Source of the DNA: Streptomyces sp. Je 1-332
GTDB taxonomy: Bacteria; Actinomycetota; Actinomycetes; Streptomycetales; Streptomycetaceae
Direction of reading: 5' to 3'
Assembly: GCF_040730185.1 (NCBI RefSeq)
Contig: NZ_CP160402.1
Coordinates: forward strand, 2,418,001-2,482,000
DNA: 64,000 bases
Below the pieces are notes generated by a model. It searched no databases. It saw nothing but the letters and a program-made list of their open reading frames with translations, and was not told where the DNA came from. A program made the position numbers and the translations under genes. Positions 27,910 to 34,745 of the stretch are shown here, piece by piece (the first letter of the stretch is position 1; the number at the start of each line of letters is the position of its first letter).

Positions 27910-28272
27910 ATGATCGAGGTCAAGGCGGTCGAAAAGCCGGACGAGCGTCGCGATTTCCCACGCGGCCACCTCGAAGTCGTCCATCTCACAGGGCTGGACT
28001 TCGCCGTGGGCACCTTCGAGCCCGGCTGGCGCTGGACCGAGTCCGTGGCCCCGCTCGCGGGCACCGACACCTGCCAGATCCACCACAACGCCTATGTCGT
28101 CGCGGGGCGGATGCACCTCCTGATGGACGACGGAGGCGAGGCCGAAGTCGGCCCGGGCGATGTCTTCGTATGCCCGCCCGGCCATGACGCGTGGGTCGTC
28201 GGCGACGAACAGGTCCTGCTGTACGACTTCGCGGGAGGCATGGCGCAGGAGTACGCCAAGGCGCGGGAGTAG
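27910..28272 (+). CDS. Cupin-domain protein
   Basis: 120-aa single cupin. Core strands: FAVGTFEPGWRWTESVAP, HHNAYVVAGRMHLLMDDG and AEVGPGDVFVCPPGHDAWVV, where the G-x-M-H-L and P-G-D-x-F/V parts line the usual metal site. Only some canonical His residues are present, so metal binding is uncertain. Likely a small-molecule sensing or isomerase-type barrel. ATG 27910 follows CGGAGGAAG. Terminated by a hairpin at 28357. Confidence 0.8.
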   Translation: MIEVKAVEKPDERRDFPRGHLEVVHLTGLDFAVGTFEPGWRWTESVAPLAGTDTCQIHHNAYVVAGRMHLLMDDGGEAEVGPGDVFVCPPGHDAWVVGDEQVLLYDFAGGMAQEYAKARE

Positions 28273-28356
28273 CCGTAGCGCGCCGTGACGCCTTCACGAG
28301 CGCGGTGACGCTTTCACGTGATCACGCTGAACACCACCCGAGCCCCCGGCACACCG

Positions 28357-28385
28357 GCCCCGCACCCGATCAGGTGCGGGGCTTC
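28357..28385 (+). terminator. Hairpin terminator after cupin gene
   Basis: GCCCCGCACC (28357-28366) and GGTGCGGGGC (28373-28382) form a perfect 10-bp stem with a 6-nt loop, followed by TTCT. Confidence 0.8.
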
Positions 28386-28531
28386 TGCTCTGTAGCTGAC
28401 GGTGCTACTGCTACCTCCGGTGCTGCGGTCATGAACCAGGGCGGCAACCCGGACAGCAACCAGAGGTGAGAGACGGATTCTCCAACTCGACTTCGGCTTA
28501 CCGTAGTTACTGAGAAAGGGGGCTCAGGTCC

Positions 28532-29011
28532 ATGCCGACTACATCCGTGATCCTCGTAGTCGATGACCACAAGGACACCCTGTTCGCGCTGGAGAGCGCA
28601 CTGGCCCCTCTCGGCTACCCGCTGGTGAGCGCGACCAACGGCGACGACGCCCTCAGAGTGGTCCTGCGCGGGGACGTCGGGCTCATCCTGCTCGACGTGC
28701 GCATGCCCGGCGTGAGCGGCCTCGACGTCGTGCGCTACGTACGCCGTCTCGACCAGACACGCGCCATACCCATCATCCTGCTGACCGGCTTCGACGTCAG
28801 CCGCGAGATCGCCGCCGCGGCCTTCCTGCTCGGAGTGGCCGACGTAGCCCTCAAGCCCATCGACCCACTGACCCTGCGCACCAAGGTCCGCTACCTCTTC
28901 GACACCTACGCGCAACTGAAGTCGCTGCAACAGGAGATCGACGACCTGCGGGCCCAGGTGAAGGACAGCGCCCGGGAGAAGGACAGCTACGCCGAAGACC
29001 CCCAGCCGTGA
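28532..29011 (+). CDS. Single-domain response regulator with C-terminal coiled coil
   Basis: 159 aa. A complete receiver domain: acidic pair in LVVDDHKD, phospho-acceptor Asp of ILLDVRMPG (about residue 54), Thr of ILLTGFD and Lys of VALKPIDPL. The last 40 residues, AQLKSLQQEIDDLRAQVKDS, are a heptad-type coiled coil in place of an output domain. It probably acts by protein contact, not DNA binding. No histidine kinase is adjacent. ATG 28532 follows AAAGGGGG. Confidence 0.85.
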   Translation: MPTTSVILVVDDHKDTLFALESALAPLGYPLVSATNGDDALRVVLRGDVGLILLDVRMPGVSGLDVVRYVRRLDQTRAIPIILLTGFDVSREIAAAAFLLGVADVALKPIDPLTLRTKVRYLFDTYAQLKSLQQEIDDLRAQVKDSAREKDSYAEDPQP

Positions 29012-29027
29012 TCGACTGGGGGTCTTC
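28994..29027. terminator. Hairpin terminator at response-regulator 3' end
   Basis: GAAGACCCCCAG (28994-29005) and CTGGGGGTCTTC (29016-29027) form a perfect 12-bp stem. The stop codon of the regulator is in the loop, so the terminator overlaps the coding end. It also faces the 3' end of the leftward tRNA gene. Confidence 0.85.
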
Positions 29028-29034
29028 GTCCGGG

Positions 29035-29106
29035 TGGGCGCGGACGGTTTCGAACCGCCGACATCTGCCTTGTAAGGGCAGCGCTCTACCGCTGAGCTAC
29101 GCGCCC
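29035..29106 (-). tRNA. tRNA-Val (anticodon TAC)
   Basis: 72-nt cloverleaf on the minus strand. Acceptor GGGCGCG pairs with CGCGCCC; the D-arm is AGCTCAGCGGTAGAGC; the anticodon loop CTTACAA gives anticodon TAC (valine); the T-arm is CGGTTCGAAACCG. Discriminator is A and the CCA end is not fully encoded. No integrase or attachment-site duplication lies near it. Confidence 0.92.
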
Positions 29107-29351
29107 GGGATGTTTCGACAGCCTACCTTGCCGGTGGCCCCGGGTCGCAAACCCGTATGAGGGTGGGCCCGGGAGGGGCAGCGTGGATGTTTCCGCTCCC
29201 CGTGGCGGTGGTAGTCCGCACCTCGTGTCCGCCCGCAGCGAAGACGGCGAAGTCGCGGTGCGCAGCGCGAACTAACCGACCCGTGTGTTCGTCATTAACG
29301 GTGGGAGAATGTGACACCGGGCAAGGCGGATGACAGCACGGGAGAGGGATA

Positions 29352-30821
29352 GTGACGGCGACACCTTCGCAGCCGTACACACCGGACACGTCGAGCAGAT
29401 CGAGTGCCTCAGCAGTGCCGGACGGGGATGTACGTCGCTGCGGGAGCGTGCGGCCGCGTTCCCGCCCGCACGGCCTCCGAGATAGCCGCGGCCCGCTCCG
29501 GCCCCTCCGCGACGCCCTGGCGCTCGCCCTCCTGCCCCTCCCCCTCATCGCTCTCGCCCTGCCCGCCGCCTTCGCCGGCGGCGGCACCCGGCGGTGGTTC
29601 GGCGGGCGCGGGGAGAGCGTGCGGGCCGACGCCCAGGCCGCCAAGGACGCTGCGGCCGCCGCCTTCTACGAGCTGGACACCGCCCAGCGGGATCTGCGGA
29701 TCTCCATCGAGACGATCATCGCCGTGGACTCCACGCCCGCCGCGCAGCGTGCCGTCTCCGACTTCGAGGCCATCGGGCGGCGGATCGACGAGGTCAGCCA
29801 CCAGTACATCAGCGCGGTGGACGCGCACGACCTCGACCGTGACGATCTCGAAGCCTCCGTCGCCGCCCGCGCGAGGACCGAGCTCACCGAGGCCAAGGGT
29901 GAGCTGGACAAGGCCAAGCAGGACCTGGACCGCTTCCAGCAGGGGCTCGGCCCGCTGCTCGACAAGGCGGAGACGCAGCTCGCCCGGCTCGCCCCCGCCG
30001 TCGAGCGGGCCCGGCAGAGCCTCCTCGCCGCCAGCAACGCCCTCGATGCCGTACGGGGGGCGGGGCTCAAGGCCGATGATCTGGCCGTCCGCCTCGCCGC
30101 CCTCGGGCCCGAGCTGACCAAGCTCAACCAAGGCGCCGGCCAGCACGGCGTGCCGGAGACGCTGCAGCGCGCCGACCGCGTCCTGCGGGACGCCGAAGCC
30201 GTCAGGACCGAGGCCGACCGGCTGCCCGAGCGGGCCGCGGAGATAGACCGCCGCCTCGTCTCCCTGCGTACGCGCGCGCAGGCGCTCACCACACGCAGCG
30301 GCCAGGTCGACCCGGTGCTCAGCGAGCTGCGCCGGCGCTTCACCGCCGCCTGCTGGCAGGACCTGCAGCGCGTGCCGGACCAGGCCGCGGAGAACGTACG
30401 CCAGGCCGAGGTCAAGCTGAGGGAGGCCCGGCAGGCGCGCGAGGAGCAGCGCTGGCCCGACGCCACATCGCTGCTCTCGACGGTCCGCGCCCTGCTGAAC
30501 GCGACGGACGAGGCCGTCTCGGCCGCCGGCGACCGGCTGCAGCGGCTGAACGCGGTGGCGAAGGACCCCCAGCACGAGATCGAGCGCACCCGCTTCGCCA
30601 TCCGCGACGCCCAGCGCCTCGCCATGGCGGGGCGCCAGACCCCGGAGCAGCGCCACGCCCGCCCCCTCGACGAGTCCGTGGCCCGCCTGGACCGGGCGGT
30701 GGCCTCCCTGGAGGGGCGACACCCGGACTACTGGCACTTCCTGACCGAGACCGAGGCCGTGCGGCAGGCGGTGGCGCGCGTGGTCACACAGATCCGGGAG
30801 GAGCGCGGGCAGGGGGCCTAG
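29352..30821 (+). CDS. Membrane-anchored coiled-coil protein
   Basis: 489 aa. A basic N-terminus is followed by one hydrophobic helix (about residues 55-75, LALALLPLPLIALALPAAFA) and then about 400 residues of charged helix with heptads, for example ARTELTEAKGELDKAKQDLDRF and VKLREARQAREEQRWPDATSLL. This looks like a long coiled-coil rod outside the membrane, similar to TPM- or EzrA-like domains in shape, though I cannot assign a family. GTG at 29352 follows GGGAGAGGG. The conserved final segment YWHFLTETEAVRQAVARVV may be a small domain. Function unknown. Confidence 0.72.
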   Translation: MTATPSQPYTPDTSSRSSASAVPDGDVRRCGSVRPRSRPHGLRDSRGPLRPLRDALALALLPLPLIALALPAAFAGGGTRRWFGGRGESVRADAQAAKDAAAAAFYELDTAQRDLRISIETIIAVDSTPAAQRAVSDFEAIGRRIDEVSHQYISAVDAHDLDRDDLEASVAARARTELTEAKGELDKAKQDLDRFQQGLGPLLDKAETQLARLAPAVERARQSLLAASNALDAVRGAGLKADDLAVRLAALGPELTKLNQGAGQHGVPETLQRADRVLRDAEAVRTEADRLPERAAEIDRRLVSLRTRAQALTTRSGQVDPVLSELRRRFTAACWQDLQRVPDQAAENVRQAEVKLREARQAREEQRWPDATSLLSTVRALLNATDEAVSAAGDRLQRLNAVAKDPQHEIERTRFAIRDAQRLAMAGRQTPEQRHARPLDESVARLDRAVASLEGRHPDYWHFLTETEAVRQAVARVVTQIREERGQGA

Positions 30822-30908
30822 GGGCGGCCCGCCCCTGGGCCCCCTGCTGGCGGTCCGTACCCCGCGGGCGGATATTGGAGATACGTACGCCGACGTCAGG
30901 AGGCGGAC

Positions 30909-31499
30909 ATGGCCACGCACGTACTCCACCCAGGGGCGAAGCGGCCCAAGCGGCGCGTCACGCTGAACGAACATTTGCCCGTCGACCACCGCCTCAGCAC
31001 GGTCTACCGCGTCGGCGCGGGTCTGATGGGGCTCGTCCTGCTCGCGTTCGGCATCCTCGGCCTGATCGACAAGGTTGGCTTCTTCGACACCGGGGGCGAC
31101 ACCGTCGCCGGTCTGAACACCAACGGCGCGCTGAGCGTCCTGTCGATCTGCGTCGGCCTGCTCCTGTTCGCCGGCATGGTGATCGGCGGGAACTTCGCGT
31201 CGACACTCAACATGGTCCTGGGGTGCGCCTTCATCCTGAGCGGCTTCGTCAATCTCGCCCTCCTCGACACCGGTTTCAACTTCCTCGCCTTCCGCATCCA
31301 GAACGTGCTGTTCAGCTTCGTGGTGGGCGTCCTCCTGATGATCTTCGGGATGTACGGGCGGGTCGGCTCGGCCCTGCCGCACGACAACCCGTACTGGCGG
31401 GCACGCCACCCCGAGCAGGTGCGGCACGCCGGGCGCGGGCGTGGCGGCCGCCGCGTCGAGCCCAGGTCCAAGGTGCCGGGCACCGACACCCGGCCCTGA
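30909..31499 (+). CDS. DUF4383 membrane protein
   Basis: 196 aa with four predicted helices (about residues 33-55, 77-97, 104-124, 130-155). The DUF4383 pattern includes YRVGAGLMGLVLLAFGILGLI, TNGALSVLSICVGLLLFAGMV and NVLFSFVVGVLLMIFGMYGR. The tail is basic (RGRGGRRVEPRSK). Family function is unknown. ATG 30909 follows CAGGAGG. Lies 36 bp before the KDPG aldolase gene, perhaps in one transcript. Confidence 0.82.
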   Translation: MATHVLHPGAKRPKRRVTLNEHLPVDHRLSTVYRVGAGLMGLVLLAFGILGLIDKVGFFDTGGDTVAGLNTNGALSVLSICVGLLLFAGMVIGGNFASTLNMVLGCAFILSGFVNLALLDTGFNFLAFRIQNVLFSFVVGVLLMIFGMYGRVGSALPHDNPYWRARHPEQVRHAGRGRGGRRVEPRSKVPGTDTRP

Positions 31500-31535
31500 G
31501 CAGGCACGCTGAATCCCCTGTGCGAGCCTTGGGGC

Positions 31536-32192
31536 ATGTCGGACCTCACCACTGCCTTCAGTTCAGCCCTGCGGACCCGGCGTCTGCTCGCCATCGTGCG
31601 CGGCACCGACGCGGAGGCCTCCTTCCGGACGGTCATGACGCTCGTCGAGTCCGGTGTGCCGCTCGTCGAGGTCTCCCTCAGCGGCGCCGACGCCCTGGGC
31701 GTCCTGCGTCGGGCACGCGCCGAGCTGGGCGGCGAGGCCTGGCTGGGCGCGGGCACGGTCCTCACCACTGACGACGCGCGCCGCGCCGCGGACGCGGGGG
31801 CGAACCTCATCGTGACGCCCGGACTCGGAGCCGGGGTCGACGAGGCACTGCGGCGTGAACTGCCCGTCGCCGCCGGGGTGTTGACCCCCACCGACGTCAT
31901 CGCTGCTGACGCCGCCGGTGCCACCGCGCTGAAGATCTTCCCCGCTTCGGCGATGGGCGGCCCCGCGTATCTCAAGGCCCTGCGAGCCCCCTTCCCGGAC
32001 CTGCCCTTCGTACCGGTGGGCGGCGTGGACGCGGCCGCCGCCGAGGAGTACCTGGCGCTCGGCGCGGTCGCGGTCGGCGTCGGCTCCCCGCTCATCGGGG
32101 ACGCGGCGGACGGCGGAGACCTGGAGGCGCTGCGCAAGCGCGCGGCGCGGTTCGTGGCGGTCACCCGGGCAGCGGCGGGGGCGGACCGATGA
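31536..32192 (+). CDS. eda: KDPG/KHG aldolase
   Basis: Class I aldolase of 218 aa that cleaves 2-keto-3-deoxy-6-phosphogluconate to pyruvate and glyceraldehyde-3-phosphate. Visible catalytic parts are the Glu of LVEVSLSGADAL and the Schiff-base Lys of GATALKIFPASAMGG (about residue 130), with the phosphate-binding VPVGGVDAAAAEEYLALGAVAVGVGSPL. ATG 31536. Its stop overlaps the ATG of the next gene by 4 bp (ATGA), a translationally coupled pair for ketodeoxygluconate use, as from pectin, alginate or galactonate breakdown. Confidence 0.9.
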   Translation: MSDLTTAFSSALRTRRLLAIVRGTDAEASFRTVMTLVESGVPLVEVSLSGADALGVLRRARAELGGEAWLGAGTVLTTDDARRAADAGANLIVTPGLGAGVDEALRRELPVAAGVLTPTDVIAADAAGATALKIFPASAMGGPAYLKALRAPFPDLPFVPVGGVDAAAAEEYLALGAVAVGVGSPLIGDAADGGDLEALRKRAARFVAVTRAAAGADR

Positions 32193-33175
32193 GCGGCACC
32201 ACACCTCCCCGCGGCGCCACCGACGTCCTCACCCTGGGCGAGACCATGGTCGCCCTGCGCGGCAGCGGTCCGCTCAAGCTGGGCGGTTCGATGGACGTGT
32301 CCATCGCGGGCGCCGAGTCGAACGTGGCCATCGGGCTCGCGCGCCTCGGCCACGCGACGCGGTGGGCCGGCGCGGTCGGTGACGACGAGGCGGGCGAGCT
32401 CGTACTGCGCACGCTGCGGGCCGAGGGTGTCGACGTCTCCGGCGCGACCCGCGACCTGGACGCGCCCACGGGGCTCATCCTCTTCGAACCGCGGCTGCCC
32501 GAAGTGACCCGCGTGCACTACTACCGCGCGGGCTCCGCCGGTTCACGCCTCACGGCGGCCGCGGTCGAGGGCGCGTTCACGGCTCCTGGCCCGCCCCGCG
32601 TCCTGCATCTCACCGGCATCACCCCGGCCCTCGGCGCGTCCGCCCTGGCCGCCTGCCGGCGCGCCCTCGAACTGGCCCGTGAGCACGACACGACGGTCTG
32701 CCTCGACGTCAACTTCCGCTCGCGGCTGTGGAGCGACGAGGAATCCGCCGCGGTGATGCGTTCGTGGATCCCGTACGTCGATGTCCTCATCGCGTCGGAC
32801 GACGAACTGCCGCTGTGCGTACCGGAGACGACGGCCACCGGTGAAGCCCACGCCCTGGCCAAGGCGCTCCTCGCGCAGGGCGTGCGCGAGGTCGTGGTCA
32901 AGCTCGGCGCCGACGGGGCCACCGCGTACACCGCCGAGGGCGAGCTGTACGCACCGGCGCGTCCGGTGCGGGCCGTGGACGCGGTGGGCGCGGGGGACGC
33001 GTTCGTCGCCGGGTATCTGTCGGCGCTGCTCGACGGCGACGACGTGACGGGCCGCCTCGACCGCGCGGTGACCACGGGCGCCTTCGCCGTGGCATCACAC
33101 GGGGACTGGGAGGGGGCACCGACACGGGCGGAGCTCGGGCTGCTGGGGGCGGGGCCGGGGACGGTGGTGCGGTAG
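32189..33175 (+). CDS. kdgK: PfkB-family sugar kinase (2-keto-3-deoxygluconate kinase)
   Basis: 328-aa ribokinase-fold enzyme. N-terminal glycine motif GETMVALRGSGPLKLGGSMDVSIAGAESNVAIGLARLG and the C-terminal ATP/catalytic motif VDAVGAGDAFVAGYLSALL (Asp base) are intact. Coupling to the aldolase points to phosphorylation of 2-keto-3-deoxygluconate to the aldolase substrate. Start ATG 32189 overlaps the aldolase stop. The pair completes a short route from KDG to pyruvate and GAP; no transporter or regulator for it lies in the window. Confidence 0.87.
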   Translation: MSGTTPPRGATDVLTLGETMVALRGSGPLKLGGSMDVSIAGAESNVAIGLARLGHATRWAGAVGDDEAGELVLRTLRAEGVDVSGATRDLDAPTGLILFEPRLPEVTRVHYYRAGSAGSRLTAAAVEGAFTAPGPPRVLHLTGITPALGASALAACRRALELAREHDTTVCLDVNFRSRLWSDEESAAVMRSWIPYVDVLIASDDELPLCVPETTATGEAHALAKALLAQGVREVVVKLGADGATAYTAEGELYAPARPVRAVDAVGAGDAFVAGYLSALLDGDDVTGRLDRAVTTGAFAVASHGDWEGAPTRAELGLLGAGPGTVVR

Positions 33176-33200
33176 CCGTCGGCTGGGGCGGCGGGCCAGC

Positions 33201-33660
33201 TGGGCATCTCAGAAGCCGCCGGGACGCGGGTCGGCTGGGCATCATCAGGAGCCGCCGGGACGCTGGCCCGCAGGGGCACCCTCCAGAGCCGCGGGGCCGT
33301 CGCCCACTGGGCGCCTGCAGGAGCCGACCGGCCCGCCGTCCGACTGGGCCACGTTCAGAGGAGCCGGCCCGCAGCCCGCAGGGCATCTTCCAGAGCCGAC
33401 CAGGACGTCGACTCGCAGAGCACCTTCCAGAGCCGACTGCCCGTCGGTCCGCCGGGCGCCTTCCAGAGCAGCCTGGCCCGCGGGCCAGGCTGGGCCCGTC
33501 CAGGGGGCGACCGGCCCGCAGGTCCCCTACGGAGCCGACTAACCCGCCGGTCCGCCGGGCGCCTTCCAGAGCAGCCCGGCCCGCGCGGGCCCGCTGGACC
33601 AGCCCAGGGGCGAGCGCGGCCCGCTGGCCCGCAGGGCACCTCCCAGAGCCGCCCGGACCG
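33201..33660. repeat. Degenerate minisatellite, about 11 units
   Basis: The gap between kdgK and the zinc-ribbon gene is filled with irregular tandem units whose core is GGGCACCTTCCAGAGCCGAC. Recognisable cores lie near 33203, 33244, 33286, 33313, 33353, 33385, 33424, 33460, 33525, 33561 and 33636, 30-60 bp apart, the two near 33460 and 33561 sharing a longer flank. No gene structure is convincing here; all frames give Arg/Gly/Pro-rich strings. Confidence 0.75.
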
Positions 33661-33667
33661 CCGGTGG

Positions 33668-33886
33668 CTAGCCGCAGCAGCCCCCGCCACAGCAGCCGCC
33701 TCCGCCACCGCCTCGCGGGGCCGCGGCAGGCGTCGAGGTCGAGCCTCCGACGGCCACCGTCGACAGCAGCTTCACCGAGTCCTCGTGCCCCGCGGGGCAG
33801 GCCGCGGGGGCGGCGGACTCGGCCATCGGGCGGCTCAGCTCAAAGGTGTCGCCGCAGGAACGGCAGCGGTACTCGTATCGGGGCAT
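33668..33886 (-). CDS. FmdB-type zinc-ribbon protein
   Basis: 72 aa. Starts MPRYEYRCRSCGDTFELSRPM, the FmdB/CxxC_CxxC_SSSS signature, with the second Cys pair reduced to CPAGH. The C-terminus is Gly/Cys-rich, GGGGGGCCGGGCCG, which could bind additional metal. Function is unknown; the family is often a regulator-like small zinc protein. ATG 33886. Confidence 0.8.
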   Translation of the reverse strand: MPRYEYRCRSCGDTFELSRPMAESAAPAACPAGHEDSVKLLSTVAVGGSTSTPAAAPRGGGGGGCCGGGCCG

Positions 33887-33920
33887 GGGCCAAGGCTAGC
33901 GGCAGCGGACCGGCCGGGGG

Positions 33921-34745
33921 TCAGGCGTTGGCCGAACCATGGCGAAGGAACTCCCGCAGGATCTCCTCCCCCGCCGCGACCCCCCGCTCCGGCAGCACCG
34001 TGAGTCCCGGCGCCGTCCAGCCCGTGTCCGCCAGTTCGCCGTGCCCCGGCCGCCAGGAACGGTCGGCGGCGAGCAGCAGATCGGCGTCGAGGAGCGAGTC
34101 ACCGGCGGCCAGGATCTCGTCCGCGTCGATACGGCGGGCCACCTCGCGCACCGCCGCACTCTTCGTCAGCGGCTTCGGCACGGCGTAGAGCTTGCGGCCC
34201 TGCAACGAGACGGTCCAGCCGCGCCCCTCCGCCCACACGGCGAGTTCCTTGACCCACTCCACCGGCAGCAGGGCGCGCTCGACGACCAGATAGGCGAAGA
34301 GGTCCTCGGCCACCCGTTCCTTGAGGAGCCAGGCGGGGTCGGCGGTGCGCACCATGTGAGCGCGGACCTCGTCGAGCGAGGCGCACTCGGCGGCGAGCCG
34401 CCGGTCGATGTCCGCCCGCCACGCGGGGTCGGACACCCCGTCGACCAGCAGGTGCCCCCCGTTGGCACAGATCGCGAACCGCGGTGCGGGGCCCGGCAGA
34501 TGGATACGTCCGTACTGCTCGCGCGTCCGCGTGGTCGTCGGCACGAAGACCGTGCCGCGGCCCGCCTCGTCGAGCAGCCCGGCGGCGGTCTCGGTGACGT
34601 ACGACAGCGGCTTGCTCTCGTAGACCTCGACGCAGAGCAGGCGCGGCGCTTCGGTGTCGGGCATGGTCAGACCGAGCGCGGCGGAGGAGTAGATGAGGGT
34701 GCGGTCGAGGTCACTGGCGACCAACACTGAACGAGAGGTGCTCAC
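33921..34745 (-). CDS. HAD-family hydrolase of the Ter-associated cluster
   Basis: 274-aa HAD phosphatase with a C2-type cap. Motif I: VASDLDRTLIYSSAAL; motif II in FVPTTTRTREQYGRI; Lys of KPLTKSAAVREV; motif IV EILAAGDSLLDADLLLAAD. The GTG at 34745 overlaps the stop of the upstream PRTase gene by 4 bases, so the two are translationally coupled. In Ter-associated biosynthetic modules such a HAD protein is a standard member and is predicted to dephosphorylate a nucleotide-like product. Confidence 0.83.
   Translation of the reverse strand: MSTSRSVLVASDLDRTLIYSSAALGLTMPDTEAPRLLCVEVYESKPLSYVTETAAGLLDEAGRGTVFVPTTTRTREQYGRIHLPGPAPRFAICANGGHLLVDGVSDPAWRADIDRRLAAECASLDEVRAHMVRTADPAWLLKERVAEDLFAYLVVERALLPVEWVKELAVWAEGRGWTVSLQGRKLYAVPKPLTKSAAVREVARRIDADEILAAGDSLLDADLLLAADRSWRPGHGELADTGWTAPGLTVLPERGVAAGEEILREFLRHGSANA

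Noticed and set aside
28191..28469. Open frame ending VMNQGGNPDSNQR between cupin and response regulator
   Set aside because: Overlaps the cupin gene, crosses the 28357 terminator hairpin and has no coding bias of its own.
29035..29106. tRNA-Val as a possible integration site for a mobile element
   Set aside because: No integrase, no second copy of the tRNA 3' end and no change in gene style on either side were seen.
33176..33660. Degenerate repeats considered as a broken gene
   Set aside because: No frame carries a consistent protein motif through the region; repeat units are not a multiple of three apart.
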